From positions 124,001 through 188,000 of the forward strand of contig CAVXQE010000012.1 in the NCBI GenBank assembly GCA_963763755.1: a stretch of 64,000 bases of DNA. Reading direction: 5' to 3'. Positions 17,169 through 30,411 of this stretch are shown here, piece by piece. Position numbers and translations under genes: made by a program. The DNA is from Gaiellasilicea sp963763755. Lineage in GTDB: Bacteria; Actinomycetota; Thermoleophilia; Gaiellales; Gaiellaceae. The notes beneath the pieces are model-generated. The model saw only the letters and a list, made by a program, of their open reading frames with translations. It was not told the origin of the DNA and ran no database searches. The stretch's first letter is position 1, and every line of letters begins with the position of its first letter.

Positions 17169-17173
17169 GATGC

Positions 17174-17702
17174 ATGACCACGCTCCTCCTGGCGCGACAC
17201 GGCGAGACCGACTGGAACCGCGAGTTGCGGATTCAGGGCTCCTCCGACATCGAGCTGAACGAGCTCGGGCGCAAGCAGGCGCACGCGCTGGCCCAGGAGC
17301 TGGAGCACGTGGAGCTCGACGCCATCTACGCGAGCGACCTCAGCCGCGCGCGGGCGACGGCGGAGGCCGTTGCCGCGAGCCACGGACTCGAGGTGCAGCT
17401 CGACTCGCGGCTGCGCGAGCGCTCGTTCGGCTCGTGGGAAGGGCTCACGCGGGAGGACATCGACGAGCGGCCGGAGCAGCACCATGACGGCGAGACCGAC
17501 GAGGAGGTACGCGAGCGCGTCCTCGCAGCGGTGCAGCTCGATCGCGGCCGCGCACCCCGGCGAGCAGGTGCTCGTCGTCTCCCACGGCGGCGCGCTGAAC
17601 TCGCTCTGGCACCACGCGCTCGGCGTTCGCATCGAGCGCTGGGCGAACTGCGCCGTCTACAAGCTGGCCGTTCGGGACGACGGATTCGTGGAGATAGACT
17701 GA
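17174..17702 (+). CDS. Histidine phosphatase family protein (phosphoglycerate mutase-like), one frame break
   Basis: About 175 residues. LLARHGETDWN carries the phospho-acceptor His (RHGE), IYASDLSRARATAEA is the second conserved region, FGSWEG contains the Glu/Trp segment, and VVSHGGALN supplies the second catalytic His. The frame breaks near 17540, where one extra G lies before ATCGCGGCC. Members act on phosphosugars, phosphoserine or nucleotides such as alpha-ribazole phosphate; nothing nearby decides which. Confidence 0.86.
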
Positions 17703-17709
17703 GCGGCCC

Positions 17710-17970
17710 GTGGAGGACTACACGAACAAGTACAAGGGCGAGCAGATCGAGGTCGCGCTCTTCGGCGGCGAGTACCAGGAAGGCGTGCTCACCGCCTACT
17801 GCTCGATCGAGGACGTCCCCCACATCGAGCTCAACGGCCACATCCTCGTGCCGCTGCAGAACGTCGCCTCGCTCCACTGCTCGAGCCGCTGCGACGCGCC
17901 GGAGCCCGACTGGCCGCCCCGCGGCCTGGGCGAAGACGACCGCGACGGCCTCGGCGACGACGACTCGTAA
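17710..17970 (+). CDS. Small acidic protein of unknown function
   Basis: An 86-residue protein with no family I can name. The N-terminal half looks like a small beta barrel (YKGEQIEVALFGGEYQEGVL, HIELNGHILVPLQNVASLHC). The C-terminal third is strongly acidic and Pro-rich (GEDDRDGLGDDDS). A GTG start follows eight bases after the phosphatase stop, and the next gene begins three bases after its stop, so it is in an operon with both neighbours. The Glu/Asp tail and barrel-like pattern could suit a small binding protein, but no function is claimed. Confidence 0.65.
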   Translation: MEDYTNKYKGEQIEVALFGGEYQEGVLTAYCSIEDVPHIELNGHILVPLQNVASLHCSSRCDAPEPDWPPRGLGEDDRDGLGDDDS

Positions 17971-17973
17971 GCG

Positions 17974-18861
17974 ATGCGGCTCGCCGCCGCCCGCAACCTC
18001 GCGAAGGTGTGGCTGCTGCGCGCTGATCATCGCGGCCGCGTTCGGCGGCCGCCGGCTGGGTGCTCGGCGGCTATCGCACGGCCTCGGTCTTCGTCTTCTG
18101 CGCGCTCCTCGCGGGTCTCGCCGTCTACGCGTACGCGGACCGAGCGCTCCTCGGAATGCTCGGCGCGCGCGAGTATGCGCTCGCCGAGGATCCGATCCTG
18201 CGTTCGACCGTCGACGCGCTCTCGGCCAAGCTGGGGATCCTGCCGCCGAAGCTCTACCTGATCCCGGACGGCTTCCCGCGCGCGCTCTCGGCCGGACGAG
18301 GGCCGCAACGGCTCGGCGCTCGCGGTCTCCACGGGCTTGCTCGGAGCGATGAGCCCGGCCGAGCTCGAGGGCGTGCTCGCACACGAGCTCGCGCACGTGC
18401 GCAGCCGCGACGTGCTCGTGCAGACCTCGGCCGTGCTGCTCGCGGTCGTGCTCGTCGAGATGTCCCGGCTCGGCGGCTGGCTCGAGCGAGCGCTGCTTGC
18501 CGTCCTCGGCCCGATCGCGGCAGCGTTCGTCCACCTGCTGCTCTCCCCCAAGCGCGAGCTCGCCGCGGACCGGGTGGCGGCCGGGATCTGCGGCTCGGGC
18601 GAAGGGCTGGCCGACGCGCTCCTGCGCCTCGACCACGCCAGCGACCTCGTCTCCTTCGAGGCGAGCCCGGCGACCGAGCCGCTCTACACCGTCAATCCGT
18701 TCGCCGAGGAGGGTCTGGCCGCCCTCTTCGTCACGCACCCGCCGCTCGAGCGCCGGATCGCGGCGCTACGGCGGGATCGCCGGGTAGGCGCGACCACATC
18801 GTCACGTCCCGGCGCTCGCCGCGCTGCTCGAGCCAGGAGCGAAGGACGCCTTCACGCGTGA
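17974..18861 (+). CDS. M48-family (HtpX-like) membrane metalloprotease, about three frame breaks
   Basis: A membrane-embedded zinc protease. The N-terminal hydrophobic segments include ASVFVFCALLAGLAVYAY. LGILPPKLYLIPDGFPRA precedes the catalytic helix VLAHELAHVRSRD (HExxH), and further membrane segments follow (VLLAVVLVEM). KRELAADRVAAGICGS supplies the third ligand Glu. Breaks lie near 18018, 18048 and 18298. The family's usual ending (HPPLERRIAALR) occurs near 18775; the frame then runs on to 18861 across the convergent GNAT gene, so the true stop may be a few codons after 18775. HtpX-type enzymes take part in membrane protein quality control. Confidence 0.78.
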
Positions 18862-19311
18862 AGCCGCTCTTCTCCGCGACACGCTCGGAGGCGACGTTGC
18901 CGGGGAACGTCCCGAGCTGCATTCGCGGCAGCTCGAGCTCGTCGAATCCCCAGGCGCACAGACGAGCTGCACCGCGCGCGGCACGTAGCCACGGCCACGA
19001 AAGGACGGCGCGGCCCAGTAGCCGAGCTCACCGACCTTGCCGTGCAGCCAGAGGGTGATCGCCGCGGCGAGCTCGCCCGACGCCCGCTCGATCGACCGCG
19101 AGCGGCGCCGCTCCCTCGGCCCAGGCCGTCTCGCAGCGCGCGAGCCAGGCGCGAGCGTCCTCTGCGGAGTACGGCGTCGGAACCGTGGTCCAGCGGACGA
19201 TCTCGGGGTCGTTACAGGCCGCGACGATCGCGGGGACGTCCGCGTCGAGCCACGGGCGCAGATGCGACGAGCTCGTCCTCCAGTGGGGGGTCCGGCGGGC
19301 GAATACTCCAT
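18731..19311 (-). CDS. GNAT acetyltransferase (RimJ/RimL-like), about four frame breaks
   Basis: About 185 residues spread over three frames. LEDELV, then LRPWLDADVPAIVAACND, is the N-terminal RimJ-type opening. GELGYWAAPSFRGRGYVPRA is motif A, the acetyl-CoA pyrophosphate loop. NVASERVAEKSGFTREGVLR is the conserved C-terminal motif. Breaks lie near 19287 (a C6 run that should be C5), 19263, 19095 and 18957. It probably acetylates an amino group of a protein N-terminus or small molecule. Its 3' end converges with and may overlap the M48 gene. Confidence 0.78.
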
Positions 19312-19340
19312 GAGATACCAATTCTAAGCTGGAAATGGAA

Positions 19341-19364
19341 GGAGGGCCGCTCTCGCGGCCCTCC
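19341..19364 (-). terminator. Rho-independent terminator of the rRNA operon
   Basis: On the minus strand, GGAGGGCCGC, loop GAGA, GCGGCCCTCC is a perfect 10-bp stem, followed by TTCCATTTCC. It lies about 10 bases beyond the 5S 3' end. Confidence 0.85.
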
Positions 19365-19372
19365 TGAAGTAA

Positions 19373-19488
<116 letters not shown>

Positions 19489-19528
19489 ATTGTCGAAAGT
19501 GCGCGTCTTGCGAAGCAAGCCTGCTCAG

Positions 19529-19556
19529 CGCGCACCCTCAAAACTCCATAGCAACT
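19529..19556 (-). other. 3' half of 23S processing stem
   Basis: This segment is complementary to 22583-22611 on the other side of the 23S gene (core CTCAAAACTCCATAGC against GCTATGGAGTTTTCAAG). The pairing would bring the two ends of pre-23S together as an RNase III-type processing stem. Confidence 0.7.
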
Positions 19557-19572
19557 CCACTAAGTGTTCTAA

Positions 19573-22562
<2,990 letters not shown>

Positions 22563-22821
22563 TCAGTAAGAACACGTTGTGTTGTCGCTATGGAGTTTTC
22601 AAGGTGCACGCAGGCCGGCGGCCCGCCTTACACGAGAAGCACCGCACCACCGTCTAGCACGGCATTGGCACGGTCTCTCAAAACTCAACAGCGTACGGAC
22701 GTACTTACATCGAGGTCGACGTGATTTCTAGGCGAACCGAGTCATCGGACGAAGATCTCTCGAGAGAGATCGACATCAACAAGCTCGGCGCCTACCGGGA
22801 TAATTGCCCCGGTATCCCTAG
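22563..22821 (-). other. 16S-23S internal spacer without tRNA
   Basis: About 260 bases. It holds the 5' half of the 23S processing stem (22583-22611) and the 3' half of the 16S stem (22673-22697). I find no tRNA-Ile or tRNA-Ala cloverleaf. A GATCTCTCGAGAGAGATC palindrome near 22755-22772 could be a small processing or stability hairpin. Confidence 0.75.
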
Positions 22822-24370
<1,549 letters not shown>

Positions 24371-24550
24371 GGATTGTTTGCCCATAAATGCAGTCAAGAA
24401 ACGACTGCGGGCAATCTTTCGCTTCGAGCTTGAGCTCAAAGTGTCTTCCGCACCGCTACCGAAGCAGCGGAGGGTCGACGGGTTTTAGTTGAAGCCTCAT
24501 CCGAGCTCGTGAGGCAAAGCCCACGAGACGATGAGGTCTCGACGTAAACG

Positions 24551-24573
24551 CACGCTGTTGAGTTTTCAAAGAC
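24551..24573 (-). other. 5' half of 16S processing stem (leader)
   Basis: The minus-strand sequence CTTTGAAAACTCAACAGCG is complementary to GCTGTTGAGTTTTGAGAG at 22673-22697 after the 16S. The two would pair to enclose pre-16S. Because this element must be transcribed, the rRNA promoter has to lie upstream of 24573. Confidence 0.7.
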
Positions 24574-24598
24574 CAGTGCCACTCTTGATGCGGCGGCG

Positions 24599-24627
24599 AA
24601 AAAAAGCCTCCGGCACGCGCCAGAGGC
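24599..24627 (-). terminator. Intrinsic terminator between tyrS and the rRNA leader
   Basis: On the minus strand, GCCTCTGGC, loop GCGT, GCCGGAGGC (one U-G pair) is followed by seven Ts. It ends the 2-hydroxyacid oxidase/tyrS transcript. It lies only 26 bases before the 16S processing stem, which leaves no room for a promoter between them. Confidence 0.85.
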
Positions 24628-24732
24628 CTCCAAAGCTTGCGGTGCTGATCGTATCCGATCGAGGCTTGGAGACGCTCCGGTTCGTCGCGGGACAGGGACT
24701 TTGCTTCACCGACCCTCACGGGCGGCCGATGA

Positions 24733-24760
24733 ACAGTAGCAAAGAAGACGGCTCCGTCAA
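24733..24760 (-). promoter_or_regulatory. Candidate rRNA operon promoter overlapping the tyrS stop
   Basis: On the minus strand TTGACG (24760-24755), a 16-base spacer and TACTGT (24738-24733). It is the best -35/-10 pair upstream of the leader. If used, RNA polymerase would cross the terminator at 24599-24627 before the 16S, as antitermination of rRNA transcription could allow. Confidence 0.4.
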
Positions 24761-25904
24761 CCAATCTCGCGCATCTTCGCGAAGCGCCGCTTGCCGGCCT
24801 GGACGGTCGCGTCGACGAGCTGCTGCGCGCGGCACGTCCAGCTCCGTGATCGGCGAGCCGTCCACTTTCACGCCACCCTGGTCGATCAGCCGCCTCGCCT
24901 CGCTCGTCGAGAGCCCGAAGGCGGACGCCAGCAGGGCCGGCAGGTGGACAGGGTCGCCCTCCGGCAGCTGCACGTCGGGGAGGTCGTCGGGCGCCAGACC
25001 CTCCCGCACCACGCGGGTGAAGTGCTCCTCGGCCCGGCGCCGCTTCCTCCTCCCCGTGCGAGCGGGCGACGATCGCGCGGGCCAGAGCGAGCTTGGCGTC
25101 CATCGGCTCTCCGGCCGGCACGGGACGCTCCAGGACGAGGCGGTACCACTCGTCCAGCTGCGAGTCGGGGATGCGCATCGTGCGGCCGAACTGCTCTTCG
25201 GGCGGCGCGGTCAGCGGGATGTTGTTGCCGACGGACGAGCTCATCTTCTCGCCGTCCCAGGAGAGCAGGAGCGGAGTCGTCAGCACGACCTGCGGCTGGA
25301 GCCCGTACGCCTCCATCACCATCCGGCCGGCCAGGAGGTTGTAGAGCTGGTCGGTGCCGCCGAGCTCGACGTCCGCCTCGATCGCCACCGAGTCGTAGGC
25401 CTGCATCAGCGGATAGAGCAATTCGGAGACGGAGATCGGCTCCTCCGCGGCCATGCGCTTCGAGAAGTCGTCCCGCTCGAGGATCTGGGCGACCGTGGTG
25501 GTGCGCGTCAGCCTGATGACGTCCGCGAAGTCGAGGCCGCTGAGCCACTCGCTGTTGAAGCGAACCTCGGTCTTCCCGGGGTCGACGATCGTGAACGCCT
25601 GCTCGACGTAGGTCTTGGCGTTGGCGTCGATCTCCTCCGGCGACAGGATCGGACGCTCTGCTGAGCGGCCGGACGGGTCGCCGATCCGGGTCGTGTAGTC
25701 GCCGACGATGAAGACGCCGATGTGGCCGGCGTCCTGGAAGGCGCGCATCCGCTGCAGCGGAATTCCGCGGCCGACGTGGAGGTCGGGCGACGTGACGTCG
25801 ATCCCGAGCTTGACGCGCAGCGGACGCCCGAGCTTCAGCTTCTCCTCGAGCCCGCCCTTGGGCAGGACGTCGACGGCGTTGCGGGTGAGATCCTCAACGC
25901 TCAC
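24757..25904 (-). CDS. tyrS: Tyrosyl-tRNA synthetase, two frame breaks
   Basis: Charges tRNA-Tyr. About 382 residues. LHVGRGIPLQRM is the HIGH-type motif of the TyrS2-like branch, GDYTTRIGDPSGRS is the conserved loop after it, ELGGTDQLYNLLAGR contacts tyrosine/ATP, and GEKMSSSVGN is the KMSKS-type loop. The C-terminal S4 RNA-binding domain shows STSEARRLIDQGGVKVDG and ends GKRRFAKMREIG. Breaks lie near 25042 and 24833. The GTG start at 25904 overlaps the 2-hydroxyacid oxidase stop (GTGA). The breaks in an essential gene again suggest base-calling error. Confidence 0.9.
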
Positions 25905-26974
25905 GGGCGGCCGATTCTACGGACGTGCGCCTCGGTGACCGCCTCCGGTGAGGTGCAGCCACAGAGCGCGAGCGCGAGCTCGGTCTCGTCGCGGAGCAGC
26001 TCGAGCACGTGGCGCGCGCCCTGCTCGCCGCCGTGGGCGAGCCCCCAGAGGACGGGACGGCCGACGAGCACCGCCCGGGCACCGAGCGCGAGCGCCGTGA
26101 CCACGTCGCTGCCGCGACGGATCCCGCCGTCGACGAGCACCTCGATCCGCCCATCGACCGCCTCGACCGCTTCGGGCAGCAGCTCCGACGTCGGCGCGAC
26201 GCCGTCGAGCTGCCGGCCACCGTGGTTCGAGACGACGATCGCGGCGGCGCCGTGCTCGCAGGCGAGCGCGGCGTCCTCCCCGGTCTGGATCCCCTTGACG
26301 ATCACGGGCAGCGGCGACTCGGCCACGAGCGCTCGAGGTCTCGCCAGGTGAGCGTCGGATCGATCCACGTCAGCACCTCGAGCGGCGTCGCGCCGCCCCA
26401 GCCGCCCGGCCGCCGCGGAGACGCTCGGAACGAGCACGTCCTCGGGCACGCGGAACTCGGTGCGCAGATCGCGCTCGCGGCGGCCGAGGCGCGGCGCGTC
26501 GACCGTGAGCACGATCGCCCCGTAGCCCGACTCGACCGCCTGGTCGACGAGCGCGCTCGTGACCCCTCGGTCGCGGAACACGTAGAGCTGGAACCAGCGC
26601 GGCGCGCCCGGTGCCGCCGCCGCGACCTCGGCGGGCGTCGAGGTGGCGATCGTCGAGAGGCACATGATCGTCCCCACCGCGGCCGCCGCGCGCGCGGTCC
26701 CCGCCTCGCCGTCCGGATGAGCCATGCGGTGAAAGGCCGTCGGCGCGACGAGCACCGGCATCGAGACCTCCGTCCCGAGCACCGTCGTCGCCGTCGTCGT
26801 GGCCTCGACGTCGACGAGGACCCGTGGCCGCAGCCGGTAGCGGCGCCACGACTCGACGTTCTCGCGCAGCGTCCGCTCGTCGCAGGCGCCGCCGGCGAAG
26901 TACCCGAGCGCGCCCTCCTCGAGGATTTCCTCGGCGAGCCGCTCGTACTCGGAGACGGTGAGCGGCTCGCCCAT
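25901..26974 (-). CDS. FMN-dependent alpha-hydroxy acid oxidase/dehydrogenase, two compensating frame breaks
   Basis: A 357-residue TIM-barrel flavoenzyme of the LldD/glycolate oxidase family. GACDERTLRENVESW, MPVLVAPTAFHRMAHPDGE and CLSTIATST are N-terminal family motifs. VIVKGIQTGEDA holds the catalytic Lys region, and VSNHGGRQLDG has the active-site His and Arg. LVDGGIRRGSDVVTALALGA binds the FMN phosphate. The frame slips near 26405 and returns near 26335; between them the correct reading gives TPLEVLTWIDPTLTWRDLE. Related actinobacterial enzymes oxidise lactate or mandelate-like acids. TAGATT six bases before the ATG suggests a leaderless start. Confidence 0.87.
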   Translation of the reverse strand: MGEPLTVSEYERLAEEILEEGALGYFAGGACDERTLRENVESWRRYRLRPRVLVDVEATTTATTVLGTEVSMPVLVAPTAFHRMAHPDGEAGTARAAAAVGTIMCLSTIATSTPAEVAAAAPGAPRWFQLYVFRDRGVTSALVDQAVESGYGAIVLTVDAPRLGRRERDLRTEFRVPEDVLVPSVSAAAGRLGRRDAARGADVDRSDAHLARPRALVAESPLPVIVKGIQTGEDAALACEHGAAAIVVSNHGGRQLDGVAPTSELLPEAVEAVDGRIEVLVDGGIRRGSDVVTALALGARAVLVGRPVLWGLAHGGEQGARHVLELLRDETELALALCGCTSPEAVTEAHVRRIGRP

Positions 26975-26980
26975 ACGGCG

Positions 26981-26986
26981 AATCTA
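26981..26986 (-). promoter_or_regulatory. -10 box (TAGATT) for the hydroxyacid oxidase-tyrS operon
   Basis: TAGATT on the minus strand lies six bases before the ATG at 26974, with no Shine-Dalgarno. It lies in the short gap after the stop of the upstream metal transporter, so this operon may also receive readthrough. Confidence 0.45.
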
Positions 26987-26987
26987 T

Positions 26988-27695
26988 CTAGAACGGGTAC
27001 GGCATCAGGCTCCACACCGCCGCCGCGTACCAGAAGCCGAACGCCAGGCTCAGCGAGCCGAGCGCCGGCACGGCGACCGCGTACGAGCGCCGCACCGGGG
27101 CACTGCCGAGCGTGGCCCCGAATCCGGTCGTGAGCATCGTCATCGAGACGGCGGTGAAGACGGCGAGGATCAGCAGCGACCCTGCGGCCAGCGGCTTCGA
27201 CGGAATCGCCGCCAGCAGGAGGACGCCGACGCCGGCGCTACCGCCCATGCCGTGCACGAGACCGATGCCGAAGGCGCCGACCGGCGTCCGCACCTTGTGC
27301 CGGTGACCCTCGTCCTCGGGGCCGTGCGAGTGCGCGTGCAGATGGAAGAAGCCGCTGCGCCAGCGGACCAGCAGCCGGACGGCGAGGAACACGATCAGAG
27401 CGGCGACCGCTGTCTCCGCCCCCTGCTGGAGGCGCTCCGGCAGGTACGCCTCGAAGAGCACGACCGGCAGCCCGAAGACGACGAGCGTCAGGGCGTGGCC
27501 GAGACCCCAGAAGACGCCCAGCTCGGCCGCGCGGCGCCGGGCTCCTTCCCGTCCGGAGGCGACGAGGGCGGTCACGGCCGCGATGTGATCCGGGTCGGTC
27601 GCGTGACGCAGTCCGAGCAGCGCGGCAACGAGGAGGACGATGAGGACCGAGCCGCCGTTCGACATGGCGGCGATGTGATCGTCGAGACCGAACAT
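26988..27695 (-). CDS. NicO/UreH-type nickel-cobalt transporter
   Basis: A 235-residue polytopic membrane protein. LLGLRHATDPDHIAAV contains HX4DH (HATDPDH), the signature of nickel/cobalt transporters in helix 2. Membrane segments include ALTLVVFGLPVVLF, TAVAALIVFLAVRLL and a C-terminal pair. A His-rich loop HLHAHSHGPEDEGHRH lies between helices. GLVHGMGGSAGVGVLLLA is a second conserved helix. The gene starts two bases after the stop of a second transporter-like gene. Direction of transport (uptake or efflux) cannot be decided; the NicO/RcnA branch favours efflux or delivery. Confidence 0.88.
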   Translation of the reverse strand: MFGLDDHIAAMSNGGSVLIVLLVAALLGLRHATDPDHIAAVTALVASGREGARRRAAELGVFWGLGHALTLVVFGLPVVLFEAYLPERLQQGAETAVAALIVFLAVRLLVRWRSGFFHLHAHSHGPEDEGHRHKVRTPVGAFGIGLVHGMGGSAGVGVLLLAAIPSKPLAAGSLLILAVFTAVSMTMLTTGFGATLGSAPVRRSYAVAVPALGSLSLAFGFWYAAAVWSLMPYPF

Positions 27696-27697
27696 GG

Positions 27698-29047
27698 CTA
27701 GAGCACCCCCGGGAGGGCCTTGAGCGTGATGGTGACTCCGACCAAGAGGATCACCACCGCGCTCGCGGCGGGTAGAAGACGGATGACTGGGCCGTCGAGC
27801 GAGATGCGGCTGAAGGCCCGCTTGGCGAGGACGGCGACGAGGCCGATCGACGTGATCGTGGCCGCGAGGCCGAGGCTGAAGGCGACGATCAGCGCGAGGC
27901 CGAAGCCGATCCGGTGCAGAGCGATCGCGCTGAGCAGGACGACGAGCGCCGACGGGCACGGCAGCAGGCCGGCGGCGACGCCGACGCCGAGCAGGCCGCG
28001 CCGGTCGTGGTGATGGTGATCGTGGTGGTGGTGCCCGTGCTCGTGGCTGTGCCCATCGCTGGGCCGTGGTGGTGATCGTGTCCGCGGCGGCGCGCGCGGG
28101 AGAAGAGGACGGATCCTCCGACGACGACCACCAGCAGGCCGGAGATCAACGTCAGCCAGGGATAGAGCGTCTCGGGGACGATGAAGCGAGAGAGCAGCAG
28201 CGTCACGAAGCCGAGCGCGAAGACGCCGATCGTGTGCGTGATCGTCACGATGCCGCCGAGCAGGACGGCGTCGACGGGCCTCCCCTTCGTTCCGACGAGG
28301 TACCCGGCGACGATCGCCTTGCCGTGTCCCGGCGTGAGCGCGTGCGCGGCGCCCCAGAACGCTGCGATCAGCAGCGAGAGGAGGATCACGCCCAGCGAGA
28401 GGTCGCCGCGCGATACGAGCGACTCGAAGCCGCCCTTGGCGTGCTCGGCAGCCGCCTCGCTCCGGAGCTGCGGCGGCGCGCCGGCCCCCTCGCCGAGCGT
28501 GAAAGAGGCCGTGGCCTGGGTGACGTCGAGCGGCGAGCGGAGCAGATCGTTCGGGTACGCGCGCAGGTCGTCGCTGCGGCTCTCGGCCGGCACGCTCGCC
28601 GACCGCAGCGAGGCTCCCTCCTCGGCGCGGACGACGACTTCCCGCCAGCCGATCCGTGAGGCGAAGTTGCGGTCGCGGAACGCGAGCCGCGAGCCGCTGC
28701 CGGCCGCGGCGTAGACAGCGTCGAAGCGCAGCGTCTTCAGTCCGCCGGCACCGGGCCGCTCGGAGACCCGCCGCTCGAGCAGGCGCAGCGGTGCGCGGCG
28801 GCCGTCGAGCCGGAGCTCGAGACCGCGGGCCGCCTCGCGGGCGAACCCGACGGCACGGACGCGCGTACCGAGCTGGAAGGTCGGGATCTCCGCCAGGTCG
28901 AGCGCGTAGTGGACGTAGACGCGGCCGCCGGAGAGCTCGATCTCCGTCTGCCGGTTGACGGTGAAGTTCCCGAGCGGGTGGGCGAGCGCCGACGGCGGGC
29001 GCGGCGAGCGCAGCCAGGACGGCGAGGATCACGAGCAGGCGCTTCAT
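27698..29047 (-). CDS. Exported-domain NicO/RcnA-like metal transporter with His-rich loop, two frame breaks
   Basis: About 449 residues. A signal peptide (MKRLLVILAVLAALAAP) leads to HPLGNFTVNRQTEIELSGGR, an extracytoplasmic beta domain of about 180 residues common in nickel/cobalt transporters of this type. The membrane part has ALTPGHGKAIVAGYLVG (the NicO HxxxGxGK-like motif) and VTITHTIGVFALGFVTLL. A loop dense in His residues (GHDHHHGP, then HSHEHGHHHHDHHHHD) is followed by GLLPCPSALVVLLSAIAL. Breaks lie near 29003 and 28062, the latter inside the His-coding repeat. The ATG overlaps the TPR gene stop (ATGA). It likely moves Ni or Co, or another divalent metal. Confidence 0.84.
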   Translation of the reverse strand: MKRLLVILAVLAALAAPAVGARPPARELHRQPADGDRALRRPRLRPLRARPGGDPDLPARYARPCRRVRPRGGPRSRAPARRPPRTAAPARAAGLRAARCRRTEDAALRRCLRRGRQRLAARVPRPQLRLTDRLAGSRRPRRGGSLAAVGERAGREPQRRPARVPERSAPLAARRHPGHGLFHARRGGRRAAAAPERGGCRARQGRLRVARIARRPLAGRDPPLAADRSVLGRRARAHAGTRQGDRRRVPRRNEGEARRRRPARRHRDDHAHDRRLRARLRDAAALSLHRPRDALSLADVDLRPAGGRRRRIRPLLPRAPPRTRSPPRPSDGHSHEHGHHHHDHHHHDRRGLLGVGVAAGLLPCPSALVVLLSAIALHRIGFGLALIVAFSLGLAATITSIGLVAVLAKRAFSRISLDGPVIRLLPAASAVVILLVGVTITLKALPGVL

Positions 29048-30349
29048 GCGGCGTACCTCCGTGCGGTCGGGCTCCAGAGGAGCGAGAAGTGCGGGTTCGT
29101 GTCGAGCGCGAGCCGGAACCAGTGCCGCGCGTCGGCGTTCCGGCCGAGGCAGCGCTCGATCATCCCGCGGTGGAAGAAGAACGAGGCATCGCGCGTGCCG
29201 AGCCGCAAGGACCGCTGCGACCAGCGTCGCGCCTCGCCGCAGCGGCCGTTGCGGGCGAGCGCCCACGCGAGCACGTCCTCGCCGGCGATCGAGGGCCGGC
29301 GGACGTGGGCGAGGCGGGCGAGCTCGAGCGTCTCGCCGAGGCGGATGCCGCGGTCCGTGCGATAGAGCGCGGACTCGAGGTCGATCCTCGAGCCGTTCGC
29401 CGCCTGGATCTTCTCGATCGCGGCGACGAGCCCGTACTGCTGCCGCGCCTCCTGCGTCCTGCCGGTGGCCGCGAGCAGGTCACCGAGCTGGGCGACGTAG
29501 CCGCGGGAGCGGAACCGCCTCGACCGCGCGCCGCTGGAGCGCGACCGCACGGCCGAGCCGTCCGCGCGCAGCCTCGAATCGCGCGAGCGCGTCGAGAGCA
29601 GGTGCGTAACCGGGACGGGCGGCCAGCGCGAGCCGGTAGAAGGACGCCGCGCGCGCTGCACGGCCGACCGACCAGTGCAGCTTCCCGAGCTCCACCGACG
29701 TCCAGGCGTAGGCCTCGGGCCGCCCTGCAGCGGCGTCCAGGGCGAGCTCCATCGCGCCGATCGCGCCGGCGACGTCGCCGCGGAGCTCACGCGCGTAGGA
29801 GACACGTGCATAAGAAGAGGTGTTGGGCTTCAACGCGGCCATCCGGTCGAACGCGGCGAACGCGGCGTCGTACCGGCCGAGCTCGAGCAGGGCATCGCCG
29901 AGGACACCCTGTGGCGCGGCAGTGGTCGGAGCCGCGGCGAGCGCCCGGCGAGCGAGTGCAAGCGCGTCGCGAAAGCGGTGGCGGGTGAGCGCGACGCCGC
30001 CGAGCCCGGTCAGCGCCTCGAAGTCCTGCGGCTCGAGCTTCACGGCCCGGCGAAGGGCACGGTCGGCGCGGGAGACGTACGCCGCGTCGCCGGTCTCGCG
30101 AGCCCGCTGGGCATACGCGAGCCCGAGCAGCGCAAGCGGATGGGAATCGGACGGCCGGGCTGCGACGTCGGCCTGCAGACGCCCGATGAGCGCCTGGGTG
30201 TCGCCGGGTGCGAAGCCGGCGCGGAGCGCCTCGGCCTCGACCGGTGCGGGGGCAGCAGGAGTCGCCGAGCGCGACTCGCGGGCGACGCCGCCGAGCAGGG
30301 CGCCGAGCGCCAGGGCGACGATCACGGTTGCGGTGATGAGTGCCTTCAT
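29044..30349 (-). CDS. Exported or membrane-anchored TPR-repeat protein, one frame break
   Basis: About 434 residues. A hydrophobic N-terminus (ITATVIVALALGALLGGVA) anchors or exports it. Tetratricopeptide-like helices fill the rest: PLALLGLAYAQRARET, DFEALTGLGGVALTRHRF, PQGVLGDALLELGRYDAAF, EAYAWTSVELGKLHWSVGRA, YAPALDALARFEAARGR and others, ending in FHRGMIERCLGRNADARHWF. The frame breaks near 29516. It lies between the DUF4331 gene and the His-rich transporter on the same strand, which suggests a scaffold for a metal-handling complex at the cell envelope (inference). Confidence 0.78.
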
Positions 30350-30373
30350 GATGGCGGCGGCCGGTGCCGGTGC

Positions 30374-30401
30374 GGGAGGGCCTGCTCGCGCAGACCCTCC
30401 C
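30374..30401. other. Intergenic hairpin between the DUF4331 and TPR genes
   Basis: On the minus strand, GGGAGGGTCTGC, loop GCGA, GCAGGCCCTCCC forms a 12-bp stem with one U-G pair. There is no T-run after it. It could stabilise the DUF4331 message or partly limit expression of the genes downstream. Confidence 0.6.
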
Positions 30402-30411
30402 CCGTCTCCGG

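Noticed and set aside
22563..22821. tRNA-Ile or tRNA-Ala in the 16S-23S spacer
   Set aside because: No T arm (GGTTCGA-type) or acceptor pairing is found.
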